Of a DNA stretch of 64,000 bases, positions 9,818 through 17,766 are shown one piece after another. The translations under genes were made by a program, and so were the position numbers. The notes beneath the pieces are model-generated. The model saw nothing but the letters and a program-made list of their open reading frames with translations. It did not search any database and was not told the DNA's origin. Positions within the stretch are counted from its first letter, which is position 1. Every line of letters begins with the position of its first letter. Origin of the DNA: JAHIYU01 sp964476155 (GTDB lineage: Bacteria > Krumholzibacteriota > Krumholzibacteriia > LZORAL124-64-63). The stretch spans positions 124,001-188,000 of the forward strand of contig CAYYYS010000001.1 of assembly GCA_964476155.1 (NCBI GenBank), written 5' to 3'.

Positions 9818-10708
9818 TCAGGCCTCCGCGTCCCCGGTGTCCGTGATGTGCACGTCGCCAGCGTGCAGACGGTGCAGTCCGCCGTCGTCGAGGCGAAGCT
9901 TGAGGGCCCCATCGTCGTCGATACCCTCCGCCACTCCGGTCAGTGTTTCGCGTCCGCATGCCAACACGATACGCCGACCGGCGAGATCGTCGACCGCCTC
10001 GAATGCGTCGCGGTACTCGGGCCAACCGGCTTCGAGGAAGTGGGCCGCCTCGGCCTCCCAGCGGCGCATGATGGCGCCGGCGAGGTGAGACAGGGTCGAC
10101 CAACGCTCGGGCGCAGGCTGCAGGGCAATGGACGTGTCGCGCAGATCGGCGGGCATCCGGGGTCCCCAGTCGCCCACGTTGACGCCGATGCCGGCGACAA
10201 AGCGAGACTGGGTGCCGCGCATGATCATGTCCAACAGGATTCCGCCCAGCTTGCGGCCGTGCAGACGAAGATCGTTGGGCCACTTCAGACGGATGGGTTC
10301 ACCGGTGAGTTCGCGAAGGGACTGCACGGCGCTCAGCCCCGTCCACACGGCCAACCGCGCAGCGCGGGCCACGGGCAGGGGGGCTATGAGCCAGGACATG
10401 GCCAGACCCTCTCCCCCGTGCCAGCTACGCCCCATGCGACCGCGACCGGTCGTCTGCCGCCGCGCCACCACGATGCTGCCGGCGCGGGGCTCCGACGGCG
10501 GGGACAAGGACTGCCGATCACCGACTTGCCAGCCCCAGCCGTCCCAACGGCAGAGGCGTCCGTCGGCCGGATCGCCGCGGTCGAGCAGAAAATCGCTGGT
10601 GGACCCCACTTCGTCGAGCAGGTAGAGAAAACCGCCGCGGCCGATGCACGCGGGGCCGGGATCGAAGGCGGCCACGCCAAACCAGTCGCGTCTGCGCAGG
10701 GAGATCAT
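9818..10708 (-). CDS. birA: Biotin-[acetyl-CoA carboxylase] ligase
   Basis: 296-residue biotin protein ligase that makes biotinyl-AMP and transfers biotin to acetyl-CoA carboxylase carrier protein. The catalytic-loop motif appears as TTGRGRMGRSW, followed by LKWPNDL and the GGILLD strand; the C-terminal SH3-like domain closes with GDVHI. There is no N-terminal DNA-binding helix-turn-helix, so it is the monofunctional (non-repressor) type. An insertion, WDGWGWQVGDRQSL, separates the substrate-binding strands from the GRGR loop. Its ATG overlaps the nadC TGA as ATGA. Confidence 0.94.
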   Translation of the reverse strand: MISLRRRDWFGVAAFDPGPACIGRGGFLYLLDEVGSTSDFLLDRGDPADGRLCRWDGWGWQVGDRQSLSPPSEPRAGSIVVARRQTTGRGRMGRSWHGGEGLAMSWLIAPLPVARAARLAVWTGLSAVQSLRELTGEPIRLKWPNDLRLHGRKLGGILLDMIMRGTQSRFVAGIGVNVGDWGPRMPADLRDTSIALQPAPERWSTLSHLAGAIMRRWEAEAAHFLEAGWPEYRDAFEAVDDLAGRRIVLACGRETLTGVAEGIDDDGALKLRLDDGGLHRLHAGDVHITDTGDAEA

Positions 10709-11607
10709 CGCCGGGTCGCCTCGCCGGGTCTCAGATCAAGGCCGAGATCCAGGGCGGGAACCGAGTGGGTCAAACGGCCGACCGAGGCCGCGTCCACACC
10801 CGCCTCGGCGTAGTCGCGAACCGTCTCGAGAGTCACGTTGCCGCTCGCTTCGAGGCGCGTGCGCCAGTCGCCGGTTTCCAGGGACGCCCGCAGCCGAACC
10901 GCCTCGCGGGTCGCCTCCGGCGTAAAGTTGTCGAGCAGCACCCACTCCACGCCCCGGGGCAGGACCTCACGAAGCTGGGCAATGGAATCCACTTCCACTT
11001 CGATGGCCAGGCCGGGGTAGCGATCCCGCCCGCGCGCCACCAGGTCGGCCAGGGACGCGTCGCGCGACGCCCAGTGATTGTCCTTGAGCAGGATGCGGTC
11101 GTACAGACCCATGCGATGGTTCGCACCGCCGCCGCAGCGCACGGCATACTTGGCCAGGGCGCGATAACCAGGCAGGGTCTTGCGGGTATCGAGGATCAGG
11201 CAGTCGGTGCCGGCCACGGCGTCCACGTAACGCGCTACCAGGGTGGCGATGCCGCTCAGGTGCTGGAGAAAATTCAGGGCCGTGCGTTCGCCCGTGAGAA
11301 TTGCCGCGGCCGGACCGCTCAGCCGGGCCGCAGACTGGCCGGGGGCCAGGCGATCGCCGTCGGCGGCGAGCAGGTCCACGCGCACATCGTCACCCAGACG
11401 GGCGAACAGGGGCGCGAGGATCGGCAGGCCGGCCACGACACCCTCGCTGCGCGCGGTGATCTCACCCTCGGCGACCGTGTCGGTCGCTACGGAGATGTTC
11501 GTGGTAACGTCGCCGTCACCCACATCCTCGGACAGGCTGGCATCCAGCAGAACATCCAACCACGCACCAGCCGGAAACCGGGGCGCCGTATCTTCACGCT
11601 CACTCAT
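10705..11607 (-). CDS. nadC: Nicotinate-nucleotide pyrophosphorylase (carboxylating)
   Basis: 300 residues, the usual length. NadC converts quinolinate and PRPP to nicotinate mononucleotide in de novo NAD synthesis. Recognisable parts are the N-terminal LSEDVGDGDVTT, then ERTALNFLQHLSGIAT, the substrate-binding DTRKTLPGYRALAKYAVRCGG, and LLKDNH. The start at 11607 overlaps the uvrB stop as ATGA; the longer open frame is a reading-frame shadow inside uvrB. Neighbours birA and coaX also make cofactors, so this part of the operon is cofactor synthesis. Confidence 0.97.
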   Translation of the reverse strand: MSEREDTAPRFPAGAWLDVLLDASLSEDVGDGDVTTNISVATDTVAEGEITARSEGVVAGLPILAPLFARLGDDVRVDLLAADGDRLAPGQSAARLSGPAAAILTGERTALNFLQHLSGIATLVARYVDAVAGTDCLILDTRKTLPGYRALAKYAVRCGGGANHRMGLYDRILLKDNHWASRDASLADLVARGRDRYPGLAIEVEVDSIAQLREVLPRGVEWVLLDNFTPEATREAVRLRASLETGDWRTRLEASGNVTLETVRDYAEAGVDAASVGRLTHSVPALDLGLDLRPGEATRR

Positions 11608-13625
11608 TTGGTCTCCCCTTCGGTACCCAGCCCCCACTGGGCGCGCAGGTCGTCGATGCGGTCGCGCAGGGAGGCGGCCTTCTCGAACTCCAGGGCCGCC
11701 GAGGCCGCCAGCATCTCGTCGTGCAGCATGGTGACGATCTCGCGGGGCGGCAGGTCCTTGTCGACGATGCCTTCCCAAGATCGTCCCTGGACCGCGTCGG
11801 CGCCAGCGCCGCTTCCCTTCTCTCCCGCGGCCATGGTGGCCTGCAGGATTTCCTCGCGGGTCTTGTGGATCGTGCGCGGCGTGATGTTGTGCTCCACGTT
11901 GTAGGCCATCTGTTTCTCGCGACGTCGGTTCATCTCGCCGATGGCCCGCTCCATCGAACCGGTCATGCGGTCCGCGTACATGACCACCACGCCGCCCACA
12001 TTCCGGGCCGCGCGTCCGGAGGTCTGGATGAGGCTGCGCTCGGAGCGCAGGAAACCTTCGCGATCAGCGTCCAGGATGGCCACCAGGGAGACTTCCGGCA
12101 GGTCGAGCCCCTCGCGCAACAGGTTCACGCCGACCAGCACGTCGAACTCGCCGAGCCGGAGCTTGCGCAGGATCTCCACGCGGTCGAGGGCCGCCACGTC
12201 GGCGTGCATGTAGGCAACGCGCAGACCGATGTTCTGCAGATACTCGGCCAGGTCCTCCGCCATGCGCTTGGTGAGGGTCGTCACCAGGACGCGCTCGCCG
12301 CGATTCACGGTGTCGCGGGCCCGACCGATGAGATCGTCGACCTGGCCCGAAGCGGGCAGGATCTCGATGGGCGGATCCACCAGGCCCGTGGGCCGGATCA
12401 CCTGCTCCACGATCTCGCCCTCGGACTTCTCGAGCTCATAGTCGCCCGGTGTGGCCGAGACGAAGATCGTCCGCGGCATGAGCGTCTCGAGTTCGCCGTA
12501 TTTCAGCGGCCGGTTGTCCATGGCGCTGGGCAGACGGAAGCCGTGTTCGACCAGGGTCTCCTTGCGGGACCGGTCTCCCTTGTACATGGCCGCCAACTGG
12601 GAGATGGTCACGTGCGACTCGTCGACGATCACCAGGTAGTCGTCGGGGAAATAGTCGAGCAGGCAGGCGGGACGGTCGCCCACTTCGCGTCCGTCGAAGT
12701 ATCGGGAGTAGTTTTCGACGCCGTTGCAGAAGCCGACCTGGCGGATCATCTCCATGTCGTAGCGGGTGCGGGACGCGAGGCGCTGGGCTTCGAGGGGTTT
12801 GACGGCCTCGTCCAGTTCGCCCAGGCGCACATCCAGGTCACGCCCGATCTCGTCGAGGATCTCTTCGCTGCGCTCCCGTTCGGTGACGAACTGGCGGGCC
12901 GGATAGATCTGGGTCTCGTCCACGCGGATCAGGGGCTTGCCGGTCAATCCGTCCATGAAGGTGAGGCGCTCTATCTCGTCGCCGAAGAACTCCACGCGCA
13001 ACACCCGTTCGTCGAAGGCGGCGCAAACGTCGACCGTGTCGCCGCGCACGCGGAAGGTGCCGTAGCCGCCGGCCGCGTCCCGGGAGTAGTGAATGTCCAC
13101 GAGACGGCGCAGCAGATCGTCGCGGTCCAGGGTTTGCCCCTCGCGCAGGGGAATGATGTTGCGATGATAGGTTTCGGGATTGCCCAGTCCGTAGATGGCC
13201 GACACGCTGGCCACCACGATCACGTCCTTGCGCGACATGAGCGAGGAGGTGGCGCGCAACCGCAGACGCTCGATCTCCTCGTTGATGCTCACGTCCTTCT
13301 CGATGTACGTGCCGGTGGTCGGAATGAAAGCCTCGGGCTGGTAATAGTCGTAGTACGAGATGAAGTATTCCACCGCGTTGTCGGGGAAGAACCCCTTGAG
13401 CTCTCCGTAAAGCTGAGCGGCCAAGGTTTTGTTATGACTGAAGATCAGTGCCGGCAGGCCGGTTTCGGCAATGACGTTGGCCATGGTAAAGGTCTTGCCG
13501 CTGCCGGTCACCCCGAGCAGGGTCTGGAAGGGCCGGTTCTCGTTGACGCCGCGCACGAGCGCACGGATAGCCTGGGGTTGATCGCCGCGGGGCTCGAAGG
13601 GGGCTGTGATCCGGAAGTCGCTCAT
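11604..13625 (-). CDS. uvrB: Excinuclease ABC subunit B
   Basis: 673 residues, full length. UvrB verifies DNA damage and recruits UvrC in nucleotide-excision repair. Visible features: Walker A GVTGSGKTFTMA at about residues 38-49, the beta-hairpin region YYDYYQPEAFIP, helicase motif VDESHVT, motif VI QTSGRAARN, and the C-terminal UVR domain ending in EFEKAASLRDRIDDLR that contacts UvrC. It begins 3 nt after the rodZ-like gene's stop and overlaps nadC by ATGA. A DNA repair gene between a shape gene and NAD synthesis reflects operon packing rather than function. Confidence 0.98.
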   Translation of the reverse strand: MSDFRITAPFEPRGDQPQAIRALVRGVNENRPFQTLLGVTGSGKTFTMANVIAETGLPALIFSHNKTLAAQLYGELKGFFPDNAVEYFISYYDYYQPEAFIPTTGTYIEKDVSINEEIERLRLRATSSLMSRKDVIVVASVSAIYGLGNPETYHRNIIPLREGQTLDRDDLLRRLVDIHYSRDAAGGYGTFRVRGDTVDVCAAFDERVLRVEFFGDEIERLTFMDGLTGKPLIRVDETQIYPARQFVTERERSEEILDEIGRDLDVRLGELDEAVKPLEAQRLASRTRYDMEMIRQVGFCNGVENYSRYFDGREVGDRPACLLDYFPDDYLVIVDESHVTISQLAAMYKGDRSRKETLVEHGFRLPSAMDNRPLKYGELETLMPRTIFVSATPGDYELEKSEGEIVEQVIRPTGLVDPPIEILPASGQVDDLIGRARDTVNRGERVLVTTLTKRMAEDLAEYLQNIGLRVAYMHADVAALDRVEILRKLRLGEFDVLVGVNLLREGLDLPEVSLVAILDADREGFLRSERSLIQTSGRAARNVGGVVVMYADRMTGSMERAIGEMNRRREKQMAYNVEHNITPRTIHKTREEILQATMAAGEKGSGAGADAVQGRSWEGIVDKDLPPREIVTMLHDEMLAASAALEFEKAASLRDRIDDLRAQWGLGTEGETK

Positions 13626-13628
13626 GGC

Positions 13629-14624
13629 TCACGGGGCGAGTCGGGAGCGGTCGAGTACCCACTCGTGGCCCACGATACGGGTTGGAATGTCCAGGGGCCG
13701 GCCGTTGAGGGAGACGGTCACGCCATCGATGTTCGACAGTTTCAGCAGGAAGTGATCGGCCGCGCCCCAGTACGCCACGTGCCGTCCGCCGACGGTGTAG
13801 ATACGACCGGGCGTCACGCCCTCGGCCGGTACGCCGTGAATGGTACGGTCGGGCCAGGTCACGTCGCGGGCCTCGCGGTCGCCGTCGCTGCCCACGCCGA
13901 AATCGATACGCCGGTCCAGGACGACCCGCAGCACCAGGGGCCAGGTCTCATCGCCCGCGAAGACGAGGCTGGGATCACCCGGTTGCAGCGAAACCACGGC
14001 GGCCAACTCGTCGGGATCCGGGGTCACCACGGGGCCGTCCGTCCCGGTCGCGACTCGTGAGAGATCGGCGGCGGTGTCGTCGGGCTCGGTATCGGCTATC
14101 GCGGTCGGGAGCGTATCCTGGACGACTGGTGTCGGGGACTCGGAAACAGTGCTGGTCTCATCTTCGTCCTCGGTGACCTGCTCGTTCGTTGCCACGTCGG
14201 GCGCGGACGTGTCGGCGCCGCCGAAGAACGAGCGGCCGGCCCATACCAATAGGACCACCAGGAGCAACGCCGCCGCAACGATCCCGAGCCGTGTCCAGGG
14301 CACCACGCCGATACGCTGGACTTCCGTCTCCTCCTCCCAGGTCTGGTCCGCGGGTATTTCAGGCGCCTGCTCGGTCAGCATGCGTTCGTAGCTGTCCAGG
14401 AGCACCGCGGGATCGAGACCGAGGCTCTGGGCGCAGGAGCGCAGGAAGCTGCGGACGTAGAGGGTTCCGGACAGCTGGTCGAAGTCGTCGATCTCGAGGG
14501 CCGCCAGCAACCGGTCGGGAATACGGGTCTCGGCGGCGAGATCGGCCAGGCTCAGGCCCTTGGCCTCACGCGTCGCCCGGATCATGGCGCCGGGCGTCTG
14601 GAAAACGGGCTGATCGGGTGCCAT
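13629..14624 (-). CDS. RodZ-like helix-turn-helix membrane protein
   Basis: 331 residues arranged as in RodZ: a cytoplasmic helix-turn-helix (about 13-75, with AKGLSLADLAAETRIP and the RodZ-type LSGTLYVRSFLRSCAQSLG), one transmembrane segment (about 112-130), an acidic, Thr/Pro-rich linker, and a periplasmic beta-rich DUF4115-type domain (about 215-331) ending in GRPLDIPTRIVGHEWVLD. RodZ links MreB filaments to the cell-wall elongation machinery. The mre genes are not in the window. It starts 12 nt after valS and ends 3 nt before uvrB. Confidence 0.85.
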   Translation of the reverse strand: MAPDQPVFQTPGAMIRATREAKGLSLADLAAETRIPDRLLAALEIDDFDQLSGTLYVRSFLRSCAQSLGLDPAVLLDSYERMLTEQAPEIPADQTWEEETEVQRIGVVPWTRLGIVAAALLLVVLLVWAGRSFFGGADTSAPDVATNEQVTEDEDETSTVSESPTPVVQDTLPTAIADTEPDDTAADLSRVATGTDGPVVTPDPDELAAVVSLQPGDPSLVFAGDETWPLVLRVVLDRRIDFGVGSDGDREARDVTWPDRTIHGVPAEGVTPGRIYTVGGRHVAYWGAADHFLLKLSNIDGVTVSLNGRPLDIPTRIVGHEWVLDRSRLAP

Positions 14625-14636
14625 GACCGTTCCTTT

Positions 14637-17390
14637 CTAACCGAGCGCCGACAGACGGTCTCGTAGCGATTCGGCCTGCGCTTCATTATCGGCCAGCTGC
14701 TGCTGCTCACGGGCCACGACCTCTTGCGGGGCGCGGGCTGTGAAGTTCTCGTTACCGAGCTTGGCGCGCCCCCCCTTGATGAAACCCTCCACCCGGGCGA
14801 GTTCCTTGGCGAGCCGGTCGCGCTCCTTGTCCAGATCGACGAGGCCCGCCATGAGCAGGAATATCTCGACCGCGCCGGCCACGGCGACTCCGGACGGCGA
14901 GGGGTCCTCCCCGCCTATGACGATCTCGACCCGTTCGAGCTTGGCCAACAGGGCGATGCGTTCGGCGTCGGCGGCGAGAGCCTCGCGACGCGCCGCGTCG
15001 GCCGCGCGGAGAACCACGTGCCCCCTTTTACCCGGCGGCACGTCGAGGTCCGTGCGCAGGGACCGGATGGCGGCGACGATCCCGATCACCATGTTGAAGC
15101 GAGCGGCTTCGGTGACCCAGGGAGCCTCCACGGTGAGGGTCGGGAAACGCGACGACATCAGGTAGCCCTCGCTGCCGGGCAAGGCCTGCCAGAGTTCCTC
15201 GGTGATGAAGGGGGTCACCGGATGGAGCAGCTTGTAGCTCGCGGCCAAGGCGCAGACGGCCAGGCCCAGGGCCTCCTGCCGGCGCGTCTCATCGCGCAGG
15301 CGCGGCTTGATGGCTTCCAGATACCAATCGCACAGCTCGTGCCGGAAGAAGTTGTAGGCCGCGTAGGCCGCATCGTTGAGACGGCGTTTCTCGAGGTTGG
15401 TGTTGACCTCGGCGGTGACCTCGGCCAGTCGATTCAGGATCCAGCGGTCCTCCAGTTCGATGGCCTCATCCCGGAAATCGATGGGGGCACTCGCGCCGAA
15501 GAATTCACGCCACAGGGCGGCCGCCGCCGCGGCGGGCTCGTCCTCATGGGTCTTCAGGACATCCAGTTCGGCGCCGCCGTCGGTCGTCCCGGACGCGGCG
15601 CCGAACTCGGCGGCGTCCCAATGACCCAGGATCAGCTTCGTGGCCTGGAAGACCTTGTTGCAGAAATTGCGGCCGACCTCGAGGGTCTCCTCGCTGAAGA
15701 AGGTGTCCTGGCCGGTGGGCGTGAGCATGAGCATGGACATGCGCAGGGCGTCGGCGCCGTAACGGTCCATCAGGGCTACCGGGTCGGGGCTGTTGCCCAG
15801 GCTCTTGCTCATCTTGCGCCCCTGCTCATCGCGCACGATGCCGTGAAAGAGCACTTCCTTGAAGGGCTCCTCGTCCAGGAAGTGGTACGAGGCCATGATC
15901 ATGCGCGCGACCCAGAAGAAGATGATGTCGGGGCCGGTCACCAGGATCGACGTGGGATGCCAGCGTTTCAGGTCCGCATCGTCTTCGGGCCATCCCAGGG
16001 GCGAGAAGGTCCACAGCCAGCTGCTGAACCAGGTGTCGAGCACGTCCGGATCCTGGGTTAATTTGGCGGACCCGCACTCCGGGCACGCGGACGGCGTGTC
16101 CACGGCGCAGATCTCGGCGTCGCAGTCGCCGCAGTACCACACCGGGATGCGGTGACCCCACCAGAGCTGGCGCGAGATGCACCAGTCGCGGATGTTGCCC
16201 ATCCAGTTGTGGTAGACGCCGATCCAGCGCTCGGGCATCAGCGTGACGGTGCCGTCGTCGACGGCCTGCACCGCCGGCTTGGCCAGATCGCCCATCTTCA
16301 GGAACCACTGGCGCGACAGGTAGGGCTCGATGATGGTGCCACACCGGTCGTGATGGCCGACCTGGTGGACGTTCTTCTCCTCGCCGTCGAAGAGATCCTG
16401 CTCGACCAGGGCCTTCAGGGCCGCCTTGCGGGCCGCGAAGCGATCCATCCCCGCGAAGGCGCCGGCCGCCTCATTCATGACGCCGCGCTCGTCCATGCAG
16501 ACGACCTGGGGCAGATCCTGTCGGCGTCCCACCGCGAAGTCGTTGGGGTCGTGGGCCGGCGTGATTTTCACGAAGCCTGTCCCCCGCTCGGGATCGGCGT
16601 GGTGGTCGCCGATGATGGGGATCTCGCGGTCGGTCAGGGGCAAGCGCACGGTCTTGCCGATGAGATGATTGCGCTCGGGATCGTCGGGACGTACGGCCAC
16701 GGCCGTGTCGCCGAAGAGGGTCTCGGGACGCGTGGTGGCGACGGTCACGTAGCCGGACCCGTCGGTCAGCGGGTAGCGGATCCGCCACAAGGTACCCTGG
16801 ACTTCCTTGTGCTCCACCTCGTCGTCGCTGATGGCCGTCAGGCAGTGGGGACACCAGTTGACCAGGTACAGGTCGCGATAGATCAGGCCCTGCTCCTTGA
16901 GGGTCGCAAAGCACTGGGCTACCGCGCGGGTGCGCGCCGCGTCCATGGTGAAGGCTTCGCGGGGCCAGTCGAGGGAGCAGCCCAGCCGCTTGAACTGGCC
17001 GGTGATGACGCCGTGGGTGTGTTCCTTCCAGGCCCAGGCACGCTCCAGGAAGCCCTCGCGGCCCAGGTCGGCCTTCTTGATTCCCTCGGCGGCCAGCAGC
17101 TTGGAGACCACGTTCTCGGTGGCGATGCTGGCGTGGTCGGTACCGGGGATCCAGAGCGTGGGCCGGCCGCGCATGCGCATCCAGCGGATCAGCATGTCCT
17201 GGATGGAATTGCTGAGGCAGTGGCCCATGTGCAGCACGCCGGTGACATTGGGCGGTGGCAGGGTGATGACGAAGGGGTCGCCGGTGGCACTTTCGTCGGG
17301 GGCGAAAAGGCCAGCCTCATCCCAGGTCGCGTACCAGCACTCCTCGAGACCGGCGGGGTCGTAGGTGTTCATGTCCCTGATGTCGCTCAC
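14637..17390 (-). CDS. valS: Valyl-tRNA synthetase
   Basis: 917 residues from the chosen start. ValRS charges tRNA-Val and edits threonine. The HIGH-type motif is in PPPNVTGVLHMGH (about 45-57); KMSKS is at about 526-530; the anticodon-binding domain and a C-terminal coiled coil (DLDKERDRLAKELARVE) follow, as in class Ia ValRS. A zinc-ribbon-like pair of CxxC motifs (YCGDC and CPECG) lies in the insertion. The start is taken as GTG 17390 (GGGAG 6 nt upstream); an ATG at 17372 is an alternative, and the longer frame runs through the promoter. It is first in the valS-rodZ-uvrB-nadC-birA-coaX run. Confidence 0.96.
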   Translation of the reverse strand: MSDIRDMNTYDPAGLEECWYATWDEAGLFAPDESATGDPFVITLPPPNVTGVLHMGHCLSNSIQDMLIRWMRMRGRPTLWIPGTDHASIATENVVSKLLAAEGIKKADLGREGFLERAWAWKEHTHGVITGQFKRLGCSLDWPREAFTMDAARTRAVAQCFATLKEQGLIYRDLYLVNWCPHCLTAISDDEVEHKEVQGTLWRIRYPLTDGSGYVTVATTRPETLFGDTAVAVRPDDPERNHLIGKTVRLPLTDREIPIIGDHHADPERGTGFVKITPAHDPNDFAVGRRQDLPQVVCMDERGVMNEAAGAFAGMDRFAARKAALKALVEQDLFDGEEKNVHQVGHHDRCGTIIEPYLSRQWFLKMGDLAKPAVQAVDDGTVTLMPERWIGVYHNWMGNIRDWCISRQLWWGHRIPVWYCGDCDAEICAVDTPSACPECGSAKLTQDPDVLDTWFSSWLWTFSPLGWPEDDADLKRWHPTSILVTGPDIIFFWVARMIMASYHFLDEEPFKEVLFHGIVRDEQGRKMSKSLGNSPDPVALMDRYGADALRMSMLMLTPTGQDTFFSEETLEVGRNFCNKVFQATKLILGHWDAAEFGAASGTTDGGAELDVLKTHEDEPAAAAAALWREFFGASAPIDFRDEAIELEDRWILNRLAEVTAEVNTNLEKRRLNDAAYAAYNFFRHELCDWYLEAIKPRLRDETRRQEALGLAVCALAASYKLLHPVTPFITEELWQALPGSEGYLMSSRFPTLTVEAPWVTEAARFNMVIGIVAAIRSLRTDLDVPPGKRGHVVLRAADAARREALAADAERIALLAKLERVEIVIGGEDPSPSGVAVAGAVEIFLLMAGLVDLDKERDRLAKELARVEGFIKGGRAKLGNENFTARAPQEVVAREQQQLADNEAQAESLRDRLSALG

Positions 17391-17490
17391 GATCGGCTCC
17401 CGGATGGTATGCGGACGCGTGTCGCCGTCGGCGGCGACACGTCGGATATTCAACGTAGCGGCGGAGGGTGCGCCCCCGCGTGGACCCTGA

Positions 17491-17519
17491 AGTCTATGCA
17501 CATCCTGTCTAGGGGTCAA
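17491..17519 (-). promoter_or_regulatory. Predicted valS operon promoter
   Basis: Read on the minus strand: -35 TTGACC, 17-nt spacer, -10 TAGACT. It would give a leader of about 95 nt before the GTG at 17390. Confidence 0.5.
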
Positions 17520-17751
17520 CCGTGCAACTCGGTATATGTGCAGCGCGGCAGTGAGTACGTAGCGACCGCAGTCAACGGCAGGTATAACGTTTTCTCGGTG
17601 AATTCACGGTTCAGCGGAACATCCGCTTCACATCCCCCAGACTCTTGCGGTCCGATGAAAGCGGCACGGACTCACCATATGTTGTCAACAGGTTTCTAGT
17701 TGCCTGATAGCTCGGCATCGGTTATTCCTTCCTCGATCATCGGCCCTGCGC

Positions 17752-17757
17752 TACAAT
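17752..17757 (+). promoter_or_regulatory. Possible -10 box of the PP2C phosphatase gene, leaderless type
   Basis: TACAAT ends 9 nt before the ATG at 17767, and no Shine-Dalgarno precedes the start. The -35 region (TTCCTC at 17 nt) is weak. An alternative TTGTCA-17-TGATAG promoter lies further upstream near 17690. Confidence 0.3.
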
Positions 17758-17766
17758 GGCCCCCTC

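Larger units (their letters stand above)
17391..17766. other. Divergent intergenic region between valS and the phosphatase gene
   Basis: 376 nt without a gene. It holds the valS promoter, a GTGTCGCC/GGCGACAC hairpin (17419-17440) in the valS leader, a small perfect inverted repeat AGCGGA-aca-TCCGCT (17613-17627), and a possible leaderless promoter of the plus-strand gene. I see no T-box leader or tRNA. Confidence 0.6.

Noticed and set aside
11721..14060. 779-codon open frame antisense to uvrB and the rodZ-like gene
   Set aside because: It is the complement-strand shadow of third-position GC bias; no domain and no promoter.
17391..17490. A T-box or other tRNA-sensing leader upstream of valS
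   Set aside because: I see only one short hairpin and no T-box sequence or antiterminator; the leader is about 95 nt.
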